Origin: Streptomyces lunaelactis | GTDB lineage: Bacteria; Actinomycetota; Actinomycetes; Streptomycetales; Streptomycetaceae | Assembly (NCBI RefSeq): GCF_003054555.1 | Contig: NZ_CP026304.1 | Span: 310,001 to 374,000, forward strand | Length of the DNA: 64,000 bases | Reading direction: 5' to 3' | In this document: one piece after another, positions 1 to 8,459 of the stretch | Layout: the number at the start of each line of letters is the position of its first letter | Position numbering within the stretch: position 1 is the stretch's first letter | The notes under the pieces: generated by a model | Database searches by the model: none | What the model was told of the DNA's origin: nothing | Seen by the model: only the letters and a program-made list of their open reading frames with translations | Made by a program: the position numbers and the translations under genes

Positions 1-1333
1 TGTCTCCAGGGCCAGGTCGCCGATATTCGCAAGCGCAGGCGTCGGCCGCCGCGGGTGAGGCGGGCGGCGACGTGCAGCAGCCGGTAGCGGAGCTTCTTCG
101 GCTCGGCAGTGGCGAGTTCGCTGTCCAGTAGCAGGACACGGGTCCAGGCCAGCAGATCGATCGCCGCGAGGCTGAGTTCGAGCCAGACGGCGTTGACGCC
201 GACCGAATCCGGTGGTCTTGCCGCACCGGATGTGGTCCTCGACGGTGGCATGCCCGCGGTGGCGGACCTCCAGGAACTGGGCGGAGCCGCCCCCGGAATA
301 CGGCGTGTCGGTGAGGAACACCTGATGGCGCAGACCCTCGTCCTGATCGAACATGGGACAGCTGGGCCCCGGGGTGCGGCCGCTCTCGGCGCACGATGAT
401 GCGGGTGCCGGCCGGATAGCCGTCCAGATCGACCATGCCGGTCAGCTCGGCGACCTCGGCGCCATCACGCAGAGTCCCGTCCTGGTCCAGGGCAGGATGC
501 CAGAGGCGGTCGGGCATGGCCCGGACAGTGCGGCGGACCGGCTCGGTGATGGCGTATCCGACCGAGAAGAAGGTACGGATTCCTCGTTTCCGCACGTCGC
601 GGACGTGTGCCAGGAAGGCTTTCGCGGATCCGGCGCTGTCGGTGCGGACGAGGATGTCGGTGCCGTGCCGGTGGGCGTCGGGGATCTGCGCGAGCGCCTG
701 GTCGAGCACCGTGATGTGGTCGGTGGCGGTGTTGGCGCCGGCGTTCCCGGGCCGCAGCCGGCCGGACAGTGCCTCGCCGGTGTTGGCGAGGAAGCACAGC
801 AGCGGGTGGAAGCCGAAGCCGCCTTTATAGGTGGGTGCGGCCTGCTCTTTCTCGGTGTGGCAGGTGACCAGCGTGGCGTCGAGGTCCAGGATCAGCCCGG
901 GCAGAATGCGTCCCGCGGCCCGGGCTGCGGGAATGCCCTCGCTTTGCTCGGCGGCCTGCAGCCAGGCGACTTCCCGGGCTTGGGCACGGGCCGAGCGCAG
1001 AGAAGACAGTGCTCTCTCATCGGTGTCGGCGAGCAGCCGCCAGGCCGTCGGTGTCGAGGCAACGGAACCGAACACCCCTGCCTGGTCCCGCAGTACGGCT
1101 AGATCCGCAATGGCCTCGCCGCCATCGGCCAGCATCACCGCCAGGTCGGTGGCGATCCGGCCCGGATCATGCCCGGTCCCGCGCGGCCGAAGCGGCCTGA
1201 GCGCGGTGGAGTACGCGGCGGTGAGCCCGGTGGCATCAGCGAGATCAGCCAGCAACCGTGCCCCGGCGTGACCGACCACCCCCGAACCATCGGCACTGAC
1301 CTGGACCTTGGGACGCAACCCGATAGCCTGCAC
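1..1333 (-). pseudogene. IS1380-family transposase, frameshifted, runs off the left edge
   Basis: DDE transposase of the IS1380 family. The GTG start at 1333 opens with VQAIGLRPKVQVSADGSG, the usual family N-terminus, and an in-frame TGA lies just upstream. The reading frame breaks twice. Near 355-370 an extra C moves the frame before MFDQDEGLRHQVFLTD. Near 200-205, after CGKTTGFGR, bases are missing before VNAVWLELSLAAIDLL. The conserved C-terminal block continues to base 1, so the element extends beyond the window. Two independent lesions argue for a dead copy rather than one sequencing error. Family assignment is from remembered family sequences. Confidence 0.85.
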
Positions 1334-1537
1334 GTAGAAAGTGCCCTCCGCCTGGACCGACAGAACCCCTCAGCAAGGTTCATCGTCCCAGGTCAGGAAG
1401 GCACTTTCGCGTTTCCGCCCCAAAGCCAGCCGTCCCCAAGTGAAACGGCGAGGCTAGCTCGCACGAGTTCGTCGCCTCGCTCGCGCAGCGGGGCACCCAT
1501 CGCCCATCCCTGGTGCCTGCGCGTTGCGCAGGACCGA

Positions 1538-1567
1538 GGCCCCAGGAGATCAAGGATCTCTGGGGCC
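1538..1567 (-). terminator. Hairpin terminator after the lipoprotein gene
   Basis: GGCCCCAGGAGATC pairs with GATCTCTGGGGCC across a 3-base loop, giving a stem of about 13 bp with one bulge. It begins 8 bases past the stop codon of the minus-strand lipoprotein gene. There is no long T tract, which is common for Streptomyces terminators. Confidence 0.55.
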
Positions 1568-1574
1568 CCAAATG

Positions 1575-2147
1575 CTACGAGTCACACCCTCCCGGGACAT
1601 AGCTGTAGTCGTCGAGGAAAAGTAGATTGGTGCCGAGGGCTTCCTCGTAGCTCACCGACCATGTCGATTCGAACGGCTCACTGCCCTCCACATAAAAGAT
1701 CATGACATCCCCTTGGGTAACGACATACCCAGAGAAGCCACCCTCTCTGTTCTTTGCGGCGACGCTCCCGTCGCCTGAAAAGACGTAGGTCCAGTGCCCG
1801 CCGGGTGCGTCGTTCTGGCCGCCGCACCAGGAGCCCACAACGCTCTCGGGCACGGACGGTTGCGGACCTGTGGTGGTGGGGTCCGGTTCGGGTTCTGTGG
1901 TCGTGGGGTCCGGTACGGGTTCCGTGGTCGTGGGGTCCGGTACGGGTTCCGTAGTCGTGGGGTCCGGTACGGGTTCCGTAGTCGTGGGGTCCGGTACGGG
2001 TTCCGTAGTCGTCGGCGCGGTGGTCACCGGATCCGGTGCCGGCGGTTCGGGTTTCTCATTTGTGCAGGCCCCCACGACCAGAAGCGCCAGGCACACTCCC
2101 AAGGCACAGAAGAAACGTGAAAATGAGCCCGGCGCGGATATACGCAT
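1575..2147 (-). CDS. Secreted lipoprotein with Pro/Thr/Asp repeat linker
   Basis: 190 residues. The N-terminus has a basic start, a hydrophobic stretch (FFCALGVCLALLVV) and a lipobox ending GAC, with the likely lipidated Cys near residue 28, so it should be anchored on the outer face of the membrane. Residues about 35-95 are a low-complexity linker made of TTTEPVPDP units, the usual type of wall-spanning spacer. The C-terminal ~95 residues (SVVGSWCGGQNDAPGGHWTY...) form a small globular domain of unknown function with Cys residues that could pair. It resembles many Streptomyces surface lipoproteins of unknown role. It is a single-gene unit ending at a hairpin. Confidence 0.8.
   Translation of the reverse strand: MRISAPGSFSRFFCALGVCLALLVVGACTNEKPEPPAPDPVTTAPTTTEPVPDPTTTEPVPDPTTTEPVPDPTTTEPVPDPTTTEPEPDPTTTGPQPSVPESVVGSWCGGQNDAPGGHWTYVFSGDGSVAAKNREGGFSGYVVTQGDVMIFYVEGSEPFESTWSVSYEEALGTNLLFLDDYSYVPGGCDS
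1871..2010. repeat. 27-bp coding tandem repeat, about five copies
   Basis: The hexamer GTCCGG recurs at 1881, 1908, 1935, 1962 and 1989, an exact 27-bp period. Each unit encodes TTTEPVPDP on the minus strand. The last copies are nearly identical, so length variation between strains by slippage or recombination is likely. Confidence 0.9.
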
Positions 2148-2385
2148 GTCGTGCCCTCCAAATCAACGAGGTGGATCGATGGCAGACGCTCTAGAGCAGT
2201 CATACTGCGGCTCGCGAGCAATCGGGACCCGCTGGGCGCCACGCCCGTCGCAGCTCTTTCCCTCAAATTTCTCTTCGGGTCAGCACGGGTGAAGCGGGTT
2301 AATTCGATAGTGACTCAGGTACCTCCCACGTGAATATGGGGGAACCCCTGCACATGGCGACCTGGATGTGGGATGCCCCCCAGTT

Positions 2386-3066
2386 TTACTCCGGGCCGTG
2401 ATCGTTGTGACCCATGATGTCATTTAGGTACGCGCGCACGATCAGCACGCGGATGTTCATTTGCAATTTCCGCTCTTCTTCGGGGGAAGGGAGCCCGTAA
2501 GCCCTTCTGATCGCTGCAATGTGCCTTTCGACTGTTCCTTCAGAGATTAGAAGTCGCTCGGCGATTGCTTTGTTCGTGTACCCCCGCGCAATCAGATCTA
2601 CGACCCTTTTTTGCGTGGCAGTCAGCTTCCCTCCGCGGGCTGCTAAACCTTTCAGCTGCGCGTCAATACAGATGCCACCAGCATGCACCGTACGAGCGAA
2701 ATCCAGTAACTGTGTGACTCCCTCTAGTTTGTCCTTGAGGAGGTAGCCAATACGGCCGCCCTGTTGCCCGATGTTCATCATTTCTAACGCGATGCGCAAT
2801 TCATCGTGTTTCGACATGGCGAGCAAAGCAATTTTGGGGTACCCCCGACGGATACTCCGCGCTGCTGTAAGTCCAGCGAATGATCCCTCTCCGGCGATCG
2901 AAAAGTCCATGTCCAGCAGGATTACATCGGGAGCCAAGCCCTGCTCAAGCTGTGCCTTAGTCTCGGTAATCGACCTGGCCTGACTCACTTCAACCCCGCG
3001 CTGCCGCAGACGAGGCGCAAGCAAATCATGGAAAAGCGGGGCATCGTCGGAAATCATAATGTGCAC
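2386..3066 (-). CDS. NarL/FixJ-type response regulator
   Basis: 226 residues with a GTG start that overlaps the end of the kinase gene by 13 bases, so the two are translationally coupled. The N-terminal receiver domain has the acidic pair (SDD, residues 6-8), the phospho-acceptor Asp in DVILLDMDFS (about residue 52) and a Lys in YLLKDK. The C-terminal LuxR-type helix-turn-helix reads LTATQKRVVDLIARGYTNKA then ERLLISEGTVERHIAAIRRA. About 30 unusual residues follow the HTH. GC is clearly lower than in typical Streptomyces genes, as in its kinase, which points to acquired DNA. Its targets are unknown. Confidence 0.9.
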   Translation of the reverse strand: MHIMISDDAPLFHDLLAPRLRQRGVEVSQARSITETKAQLEQGLAPDVILLDMDFSIAGEGSFAGLTAARSIRRGYPKIALLAMSKHDELRIALEMMNIGQQGGRIGYLLKDKLEGVTQLLDFARTVHAGGICIDAQLKGLAARGGKLTATQKRVVDLIARGYTNKAIAERLLISEGTVERHIAAIRRAYGLPSPEEERKLQMNIRVLIVRAYLNDIMGHNDHGPE

Positions 3067-4823
3067 GGGAGTTCCGCCTTCACATGTGTGCCCACGCCAT
3101 GTGGGCTGTCGATGGTAAGTTTCCCCTCAAGTACATTCACTAGATGAAGTGCTCGCTGACTGCCCAATCCCCGCACTTCAGCTGAGTTAGCACCCCCCAC
3201 GCCATCATCGATTACTTCAACTATGAGCCAATCGGTCTCATGCGTGACCTTGACCCGAATTGTGTTGGCACGTGCGTGAGTTCTGGCGTTGCGTATCGCC
3301 TCGCTGATAACCCGGTAAGCGACGTGTTCGACTCGCTTTGGCCAGCGTGTTTCCGGGATCGTCAGATCTTTTGGGGGGAGCCGCAACTTGTCAAAAAGCG
3401 ACACGACGCCAGCTTTCAAACCGTAGTCGAGCGCCGGCGGGTACAGCTCAAACGCAACCTCCTTGATTTGGTCCTGCAAGCGCTCGGACCTAGCTATACC
3501 GTCTTGTATCAGCCCGACCGTGCTGGACTCCGCCTGTTGTCCAAGTTCACTTATCAGATCATGGAGAGCGAACCGAATCCCGATAACCTCGTCTTGTCCG
3601 CCGTCATGAAGCGCGCTCTGGAGTTCTTTACGGTGTTCTATCTCGAGGTCGATCAGCAGGTTTCGGCTGCTGCGCAGCCGTGCTTGAAGGGCTTCCTTCT
3701 CGAGAACAATTCTCGTCACAGCCGCTACTGACTTCAGCTGCCGAGCGCCATCCAGCGAGGAATCGTGAAAGAGTGCGCCAATTCGGCGACCCTTCCATTC
3801 CAAAAATGTCACGCTGCGACCCGGATCTGTAGGCAGTTCGACAGTCTCGCCAGCCGAATTTGCGTACCGCTTCTCGTCAGGCAGCCATGGATGAATCTCA
3901 ATTTCCGGGTCGCCGAGCCACTTGGCGAGGAGCTCCCGATAACCCTCGCTTGCCACCTCCTCGAAATCAGCAAGCTTTTCGAAAGCGTTAGCCCGGCCAA
4001 CCCATACCCGAAGTGCGTCAACCTGACTGGCAAGGGGAACAAGAAGCACAGCCGTGGCATATCCGAAAAGCAGGACGTGGTTCAGTCGGGCAGCTGCGTG
4101 TGTCAGTGCAACAATCAGGAAGCCGCTAACGATCACAGCCGCCAGGGTGGCGAAGAACCGGACCGGAATGGCGCTTCTGCGCATCGGTGGACTCTCTGAC
4201 CGCCAACGCCGAATCAGCAGCACGAGAACGGCGCTGCAGAGAATCATCCCGGCTAGCGTCCCGACAGTAGCCCACGGTGAGTACGTGCCCGCCTTGGGGT
4301 CGCCCCAGACCTGCGGCGGAGGCGATTCTTCGACCAAGTATCGAGCGGTCTGGCTGATCAGAATGATGCTATAGAGGCTAAGAACGACTATGGTCGCGAT
4401 GGGATCCCGAAACCGGCCCGAGGGAAAGCACAAGACGATCTGCGCCATAACCGCGGCGTTAAAAAAGAATAGACAAAAGCCAGCGGCGTATAAGGCCTGA
4501 TGTTCGCTAAATTGCAGATCGCCGATATACCAGGTCAATCCGAATGCCACCAGCAATGCGCCGGTGCGGCTTAGGCCCGGTCGCCGGAACAGCATGACGA
4601 ATCCGGCCACCAGCGCGAGCATGCCAGCACCTTGAATGGGGATCTGCATCCACCATGGCCATGGCGCTCTTCCTACTGACAGCGACACGGCGTACAACGC
4701 GAAGGCCACGCAGCCCACAGCTACCGTGGTGACGGCTACGGCTCGAAAAGGGCTGAGTGCAGCCGCTTCGGTGGCCGTCTCATCCCTGTTATCCATGAGG
4801 ATCGGGCGATAGGTGTTCGGCAT
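3054..4823 (-). CDS. Membrane sensor histidine kinase, HisKA_3 type
   Basis: About 589 residues from the ATG at 4823 (GTG at 4856 and ATG at 4796 are alternatives; none has a strong Shine-Dalgarno). The N-terminal ~270 residues contain roughly eight hydrophobic segments. A linker follows, then the dimerisation/phosphoacceptor helix with ALHDGGQDEVIG (His about 406) and a HATPase_c domain with the N-box EAIRNARTHA, G1 box VIDDGVGG and G2-like RGLGSQRALHLV. The reaction is autophosphorylation on His and transfer to the downstream regulator. The stimulus is unknown. The gene has lower GC than its surroundings. Confidence 0.9.
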   Translation of the reverse strand: MPNTYRPILMDNRDETATEAAALSPFRAVAVTTVAVGCVAFALYAVSLSVGRAPWPWWMQIPIQGAGMLALVAGFVMLFRRPGLSRTGALLVAFGLTWYIGDLQFSEHQALYAAGFCLFFFNAAVMAQIVLCFPSGRFRDPIATIVVLSLYSIILISQTARYLVEESPPPQVWGDPKAGTYSPWATVGTLAGMILCSAVLVLLIRRWRSESPPMRRSAIPVRFFATLAAVIVSGFLIVALTHAAARLNHVLLFGYATAVLLVPLASQVDALRVWVGRANAFEKLADFEEVASEGYRELLAKWLGDPEIEIHPWLPDEKRYANSAGETVELPTDPGRSVTFLEWKGRRIGALFHDSSLDGARQLKSVAAVTRIVLEKEALQARLRSSRNLLIDLEIEHRKELQSALHDGGQDEVIGIRFALHDLISELGQQAESSTVGLIQDGIARSERLQDQIKEVAFELYPPALDYGLKAGVVSLFDKLRLPPKDLTIPETRWPKRVEHVAYRVISEAIRNARTHARANTIRVKVTHETDWLIVEVIDDGVGGANSAEVRGLGSQRALHLVNVLEGKLTIDSPHGVGTHVKAELPCTL

Positions 4824-5001
4824 CCTTCCATGCTCGGCATTCAAAGAGCCCGGCACCAGGCAGGTATCCCCTCGCTCTTGTCCTCGGCTATGAGGGATCC
4901 CCCCTGCTGACAGGGCGGATGCAGGCCACTTCGTCTACGCCACGTCTCAGGGCCGCCGACGCTCCGCAGTACCGCCCGGCTCATGGCAGCGACCAGTACA
5001 A

Positions 5002-5200
5002 GTTGCGATCCCCGGCCGTCCCTGAGGACGACTGCCATGTATGGGTGGCTGAAGGACCGACGTAATCCACCGCGGTTGCGATCCTCGGCCGGTCCCAGAG
5101 AACAACCGCCGCTCCATGATCTTGTCAATGGCGTACACGGCTCCTTGGACGCATCGATCTGGAGCTGCGATCCTCGCCTGCCGCCTGTGAGGCGAAGGTC
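5002..5200 (-). CRISPR. Inverted degenerate mini-array upstream of cas3
   Basis: Read on the minus strand, three units match the main array repeat. 5002-5038 (37 nt) ends GGGGATCGCAAC. 5075-5111 (37 nt) ends CGAGGATCGCAAC. 5164-5200 is weaker and ends CGAGGATCGCAGC. The first two are separated by a 36-nt spacer, the same size as in the main array; the next interval is 52 nt. The orientation is opposite to the cas genes, so it would be transcribed away from cas3. More decayed repeat-like sequence may continue toward 4870, but it is not periodic and I do not count it. No kinase coding sequence overlaps it. Confidence 0.75.
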
Positions 5201-5239
5201 ACCCGTGGTTGTCAGTGCCTAACTCTACGCTGCGGACGC

Positions 5240-7399
5240 ATGAGTGACGATCTGTTCGGCCATAGTGCCAATCGACGGGGCCAGCGTCATGCACTGACTG
5301 ATCACCTGCGGGGTACGGCCGCGCTCGCGCGCCATTTTGCTGACATGTTCGGTACCGGAGAGCTAGCTGGGTACCTCGGCCTGGTACATGACGTGGGTAA
5401 GGGGTACTGCGCGTGGCAGCAGGGACTGTGCCGTGCCGAGTTGACGGGCGGACGTGTAGGCGTCGACCACAAGGCCGCAGGGGTATACCTGGCCGCCCGG
5501 GTGATGCCGTGGGAGTTCTCCGGTGTCATCGAGGGGCATCACGGCGGGCTGCCGGCCAAGGAGGACCTGCGCCTGGTGGTGCGCGGCCTGCAGAAGGATT
5601 TGCCCGCGTACGTCGATGAGGCCATAACCAAGGTGTCCGCCGTGGTTCCGGAGGTTTTGCGCACGGCACCTGTGGCGCTTCCCGGCTGGGTGGCCGATGG
5701 GTCGGTAGCGGATCTGGAACTTCTGATCCGCATGACGTATTCGGCCTTGGTGGACGCCGACTTCCTGGACACGGCGGCGCACTTCTCCGGCCGACCGGTG
5801 CGCCTGCGCGCGGACGCCGACATGGATGCGCTCGCCGAGCGGTTCGAGCAGCGGCGCAAGGCATCCCTGGCGCGCCGCAGATCCACGCCCCTCGATGCCG
5901 TGCGGGAGGACATCTACCAGCAGGCGCTGCTGGCCGGGGAGGGGGATCCGGACATCTATCGCCTCCACATCCCGACCGGCGGCGGTAAGACGTATGCGGC
6001 GGCCGGGTTCGCTCTGCGGCACGCCCAGAAGCATGGGCACCGCCGTGTCATCGTCGCGGTGCCGTTCGTTTCCATCACTGAGCAGAACGCCGCCGACTAC
6101 CGCCGGATGCTCGACCCCGAGCGCGGGCTGCCGGACGTACTGGAGCACCAGAGCTCAGCGGACCTCGGGCATGGCTGGGCCAGGCTTGCTGCGGAGAACT
6201 GGGATGCCCCTTTCGTCATCACCACGACCGTTCAGCTCTTCGAGTCGCTGTTCGCCCGCACCCCGTCGCGGATGCGGAAGTTGCACCGCCTGGCCGGGTC
6301 GGTCATCGTGCTGGATGAGGTGCAGGCTCTCCCTGATCATCTTCTGGTTCCGATCCTCTCGGCACTGCGCACTCTTGTTGAGCGCTTCGGTGTGACCGTG
6401 CTGCTGTCGTCGGCGACGCAGCCGGAGTTCTGGGCCATCAGCGCGTTCGCCGGCCTGCCGCAGCGGTCCGTAGTCGATGACCCCGGGCCGCTGTTCAACA
6501 CGCTGCGGCGTGTCCGCTACGAGTGGCGAAGAGGCGTCACGTTGGCCGGCGTCGCCGCGGATGCAGCCCGGCATCGCCAGGTGCTGGTGATCGTGAACAC
6601 CACCAAAGACGCCAATGCGGTGCACCGGTCACTCGGCCATCGGGCGTTTCATCTGTCCACCCGCATGACCGCTGGCCATCGCCGCGAGACGATCGAGAAG
6701 ATCAGGGAGCAGCTCGCGGACGGCCACGATGTACAGGTGGTGTCCACCTCTCTGATCGAAGCTGGCGTTGATCTCGACTTTCCCCGGGTGTACCGGGCGT
6801 GGACCCTGCCGGAGTCGATTCAGCAAGCCGCCGGCCGCTGCAACAGGAACGGCCGTCTGCCCTTCGGTACCACTGTCGTCTTCTCCGCCACCGACGCCGG
6901 CCAGCCCTTTTCCGACGAGTACCGGCGCGCGCTGGGAGAAGCGCGAGGGCGCTTCGGACCCCGTGCCGCCGACCCCGACGATCTCGGCGCGCTCGCCGCC
7001 TACTACAAGGCCCGCTACCGCTCACGGGCCGGAGCGAGCACCACGGACTCCACGGGCGGCCTGGGCGAGCCGATCGAGAAGCTCCGCACGGACCTCAACT
7101 TCCCAGCTGTCGCAGGAGAGTTCCAGATGATCGATGACCGGATGGCCACGGTGGTCGTCCTCCGACCGGATCTTCCGCCTGACGAGCGCGAGACGGTCCG
7201 CGCCGCCGTGGACCTCCTGCGCAGCGGCGAGCCAGCAGGGGTCGAGACACTGCGCATCCTGCAGCCGCACACCGCGAGCATCCCCCGCAAGGAGGCCGAC
7301 ACCGCCCTTCTCGAAGGGCGCGCCGGGACGATCGCGGGCGAGCTTATCGAGTGGGCCGGCCCGTACCACCCCCGGCGCGGTATCGAGCCGCCAGCCTAA
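5240..7399 (+). CDS. cas3: CRISPR-associated helicase/nuclease Cas3, type I-C
   Basis: 719 residues, full length for I-C. The N-terminal HD nuclease domain shows LTDHLRG (His22), LVHDVGK (His50-Asp51) and EGHHGG. The SF2 helicase domain has Walker A PTGGGKT (about residues 245-251), Walker B VLDEVQ (about 356-361), motif III SSATQ, motif V VSTSLIEAGVDLDFP and motif VI QQAAGRCNRNG. Cas3 is recruited by Cascade to the R-loop and unwinds and degrades target DNA 3' to 5'. All catalytic motifs look intact. It is first in cas3-cas5c-cas8c-cas7c but separated from cas5c by 357 bp, an unusually large gap that holds crRNA-like units. Confidence 0.97.
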   Translation: MSDDLFGHSANRRGQRHALTDHLRGTAALARHFADMFGTGELAGYLGLVHDVGKGYCAWQQGLCRAELTGGRVGVDHKAAGVYLAARVMPWEFSGVIEGHHGGLPAKEDLRLVVRGLQKDLPAYVDEAITKVSAVVPEVLRTAPVALPGWVADGSVADLELLIRMTYSALVDADFLDTAAHFSGRPVRLRADADMDALAERFEQRRKASLARRRSTPLDAVREDIYQQALLAGEGDPDIYRLHIPTGGGKTYAAAGFALRHAQKHGHRRVIVAVPFVSITEQNAADYRRMLDPERGLPDVLEHQSSADLGHGWARLAAENWDAPFVITTTVQLFESLFARTPSRMRKLHRLAGSVIVLDEVQALPDHLLVPILSALRTLVERFGVTVLLSSATQPEFWAISAFAGLPQRSVVDDPGPLFNTLRRVRYEWRRGVTLAGVAADAARHRQVLVIVNTTKDANAVHRSLGHRAFHLSTRMTAGHRRETIEKIREQLADGHDVQVVSTSLIEAGVDLDFPRVYRAWTLPESIQQAAGRCNRNGRLPFGTTVVFSATDAGQPFSDEYRRALGEARGRFGPRAADPDDLGALAAYYKARYRSRAGASTTDSTGGLGEPIEKLRTDLNFPAVAGEFQMIDDRMATVVVLRPDLPPDERETVRAAVDLLRSGEPAGVETLRILQPHTASIPRKEADTALLEGRAGTIAGELIEWAGPYHPRRGIEPPA

Positions 7400-7498
7400 A
7401 AACGCGCAGCTCACCGGGATCGTGCTTCCCAGCGAGGCAGGAACTTGGGGGCATTGTCAGTGGTGCCTGCCAATCTGTCCTCATGTTCCCTGAAAACA

Positions 7499-7732
7499 GA
7501 GGGAGTTGCCCTTTGGTGAACTCCCTGAGGTGTACGTTCTTTGGAGCCTCGACTGAGATATGTCGGGCCCGGCAGTCCGCCTGTGCGCGGGCTGAGTTTC
7601 GCAATGGAGCCTCCACCGAGATCGCGGTGGTAGCAGCTGGCGGTCCGCCTTCGAAGGCGGCCGAGGATTTCCTGCACGGCACCCCACCCCGCAATGCGGG
7701 TGGGGGCGTGCCGCATCACGCAGTTCGCAAAC
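7499..7732 (+). repeat. Four crRNA-like hairpin units in the cas3-cas5c gap
   Basis: Four stretches on the cas strand resemble the array repeat. Unit A 7499-7535 has arms GGGAGTT/AACTCCC and then GAGG. Unit B 7569-7605 matches the consensus at 22 of 37 positions and ends TTTCGCAAT. Unit C about 7637-7673 contains GGTCCGCCTT...AAGGCGGCC then GAGGAT. Unit D about 7700-7732 has stem GCGTG/CACGC followed by the 11-base handle AGTTCGCAAAC. Starts are 70, 68 and about 63 bases apart, near the array period. Intervals after A and B share a 17-base motif, GGAGCCTCNACNGAGAT, at 7543 and 7606. A competing GC-rich hairpin spans 7678-7713. Whether these are decayed repeats or working RNA is not known. Confidence 0.6.
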
Positions 7733-7756
7733 CCATTCTTGGAGGGGAGTACATCC

Positions 7757-8458
7757 GTGGCTAGTCCTGCTTTCCCGCATCCGCCTCTGGCTGTCGAGGT
7801 GTGGGGTCCGCTGGCCTGCTTCACGCGTCCGGAGCTGAAGGTGGAGCGGGTGAGTTACCCGGTCGCCACGCCCTCTGCACTCAACGGGGTGCTGCAGGCG
7901 ATTTTCTGGAAGCCCGAGTTCGAATACCAGATCACGCAGATCGAGGTCCTCGCCCCCATCGAGTGGACGGCCGTACGCCGCAACGAGGTCAAGTCCGTAG
8001 TCAATCCGGATCAGGTCCGCAAGCTGCAGGCTGACCGCACCCTCCGCTACGACGTGGAGCGGGACCGGGACCAGCGGGCCACCATGGCGTTACGGAATGT
8101 CGCCTACCGTGTGCACGCCCAGGTCCGTCTCAAGAAGCACGCCGACGGCCCGGAGGCGAAGTACCGCGAGCAGCTGCGGCGCCGCGTGGAGCGCGGGGCG
8201 TGCTTCAGCCAGCCGTTTCTCGGCACCCGCGAGTTCTCCGCCTCGTTCGGCCCGGTCGGCTCCGCACCAGTGCCCGGTCAGCCGATCAAACGGGACGAGG
8301 AACTCGGGGTGATGCTTCACTCCATCCAGTACACGGACCAGGGCGAGCGATACCGGTTCTTCCGCGCCAGCATGATCAGCGGCGTCATCGAGGTCACCGA
8401 CCCGCTGGGGCCGAACGAGGTCGCCATGCCCTCGGGGACCTGGCGCAGGGGAGCATGA
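7757..8458 (+). CDS. cas5c: Cas5c (Cas5d), crRNA-processing Cascade subunit
   Basis: 233 residues from GTG 7757, preceded by GGAGGGGA at 7741-7748. A longer reading frame opens at 7694, but its extra residues are not Cas5-like and would run through hairpin unit D. The start VASPAFPHPPLAVEVWGPLA and the block RVSYPVATPSALNGVLQAIF fit the I-C Cas5 family. In type I-C, Cas5 replaces Cas6 as the endonuclease cutting at the base of the repeat stem. The Lys-His pair in VRLKKHADG (about 127-128) matches the catalytic Lys-His reported for Bacillus halodurans Cas5d. The gene ends 1 base before the cas8c ATG, so the two are coupled. Confidence 0.95.
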   Translation: MASPAFPHPPLAVEVWGPLACFTRPELKVERVSYPVATPSALNGVLQAIFWKPEFEYQITQIEVLAPIEWTAVRRNEVKSVVNPDQVRKLQADRTLRYDVERDRDQRATMALRNVAYRVHAQVRLKKHADGPEAKYREQLRRRVERGACFSQPFLGTREFSASFGPVGSAPVPGQPIKRDEELGVMLHSIQYTDQGERYRFFRASMISGVIEVTDPLGPNEVAMPSGTWRRGA

Positions 8459-8459
8459 C

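Noticed and set aside
4857..5001. Further CRISPR repeats beyond 5002 toward the kinase gene
   Set aside because: Short matches such as TCCTCGGC at 4881 and CTCAGGGCCGCC at 4947 exist, but spacing is irregular and the handle is not preserved.
5413..7137. Short open frames inside cas3 in other frames
   Set aside because: Shadow frames of a full-length, motif-complete gene.
7499..7756. Firm call of a CreTA toxin-antitoxin RNA pair
   Set aside because: No small toxin ORF or rare-codon toxin RNA is evident and no promoter target for the pseudo-spacers was found, so it is left as one of two hypotheses.
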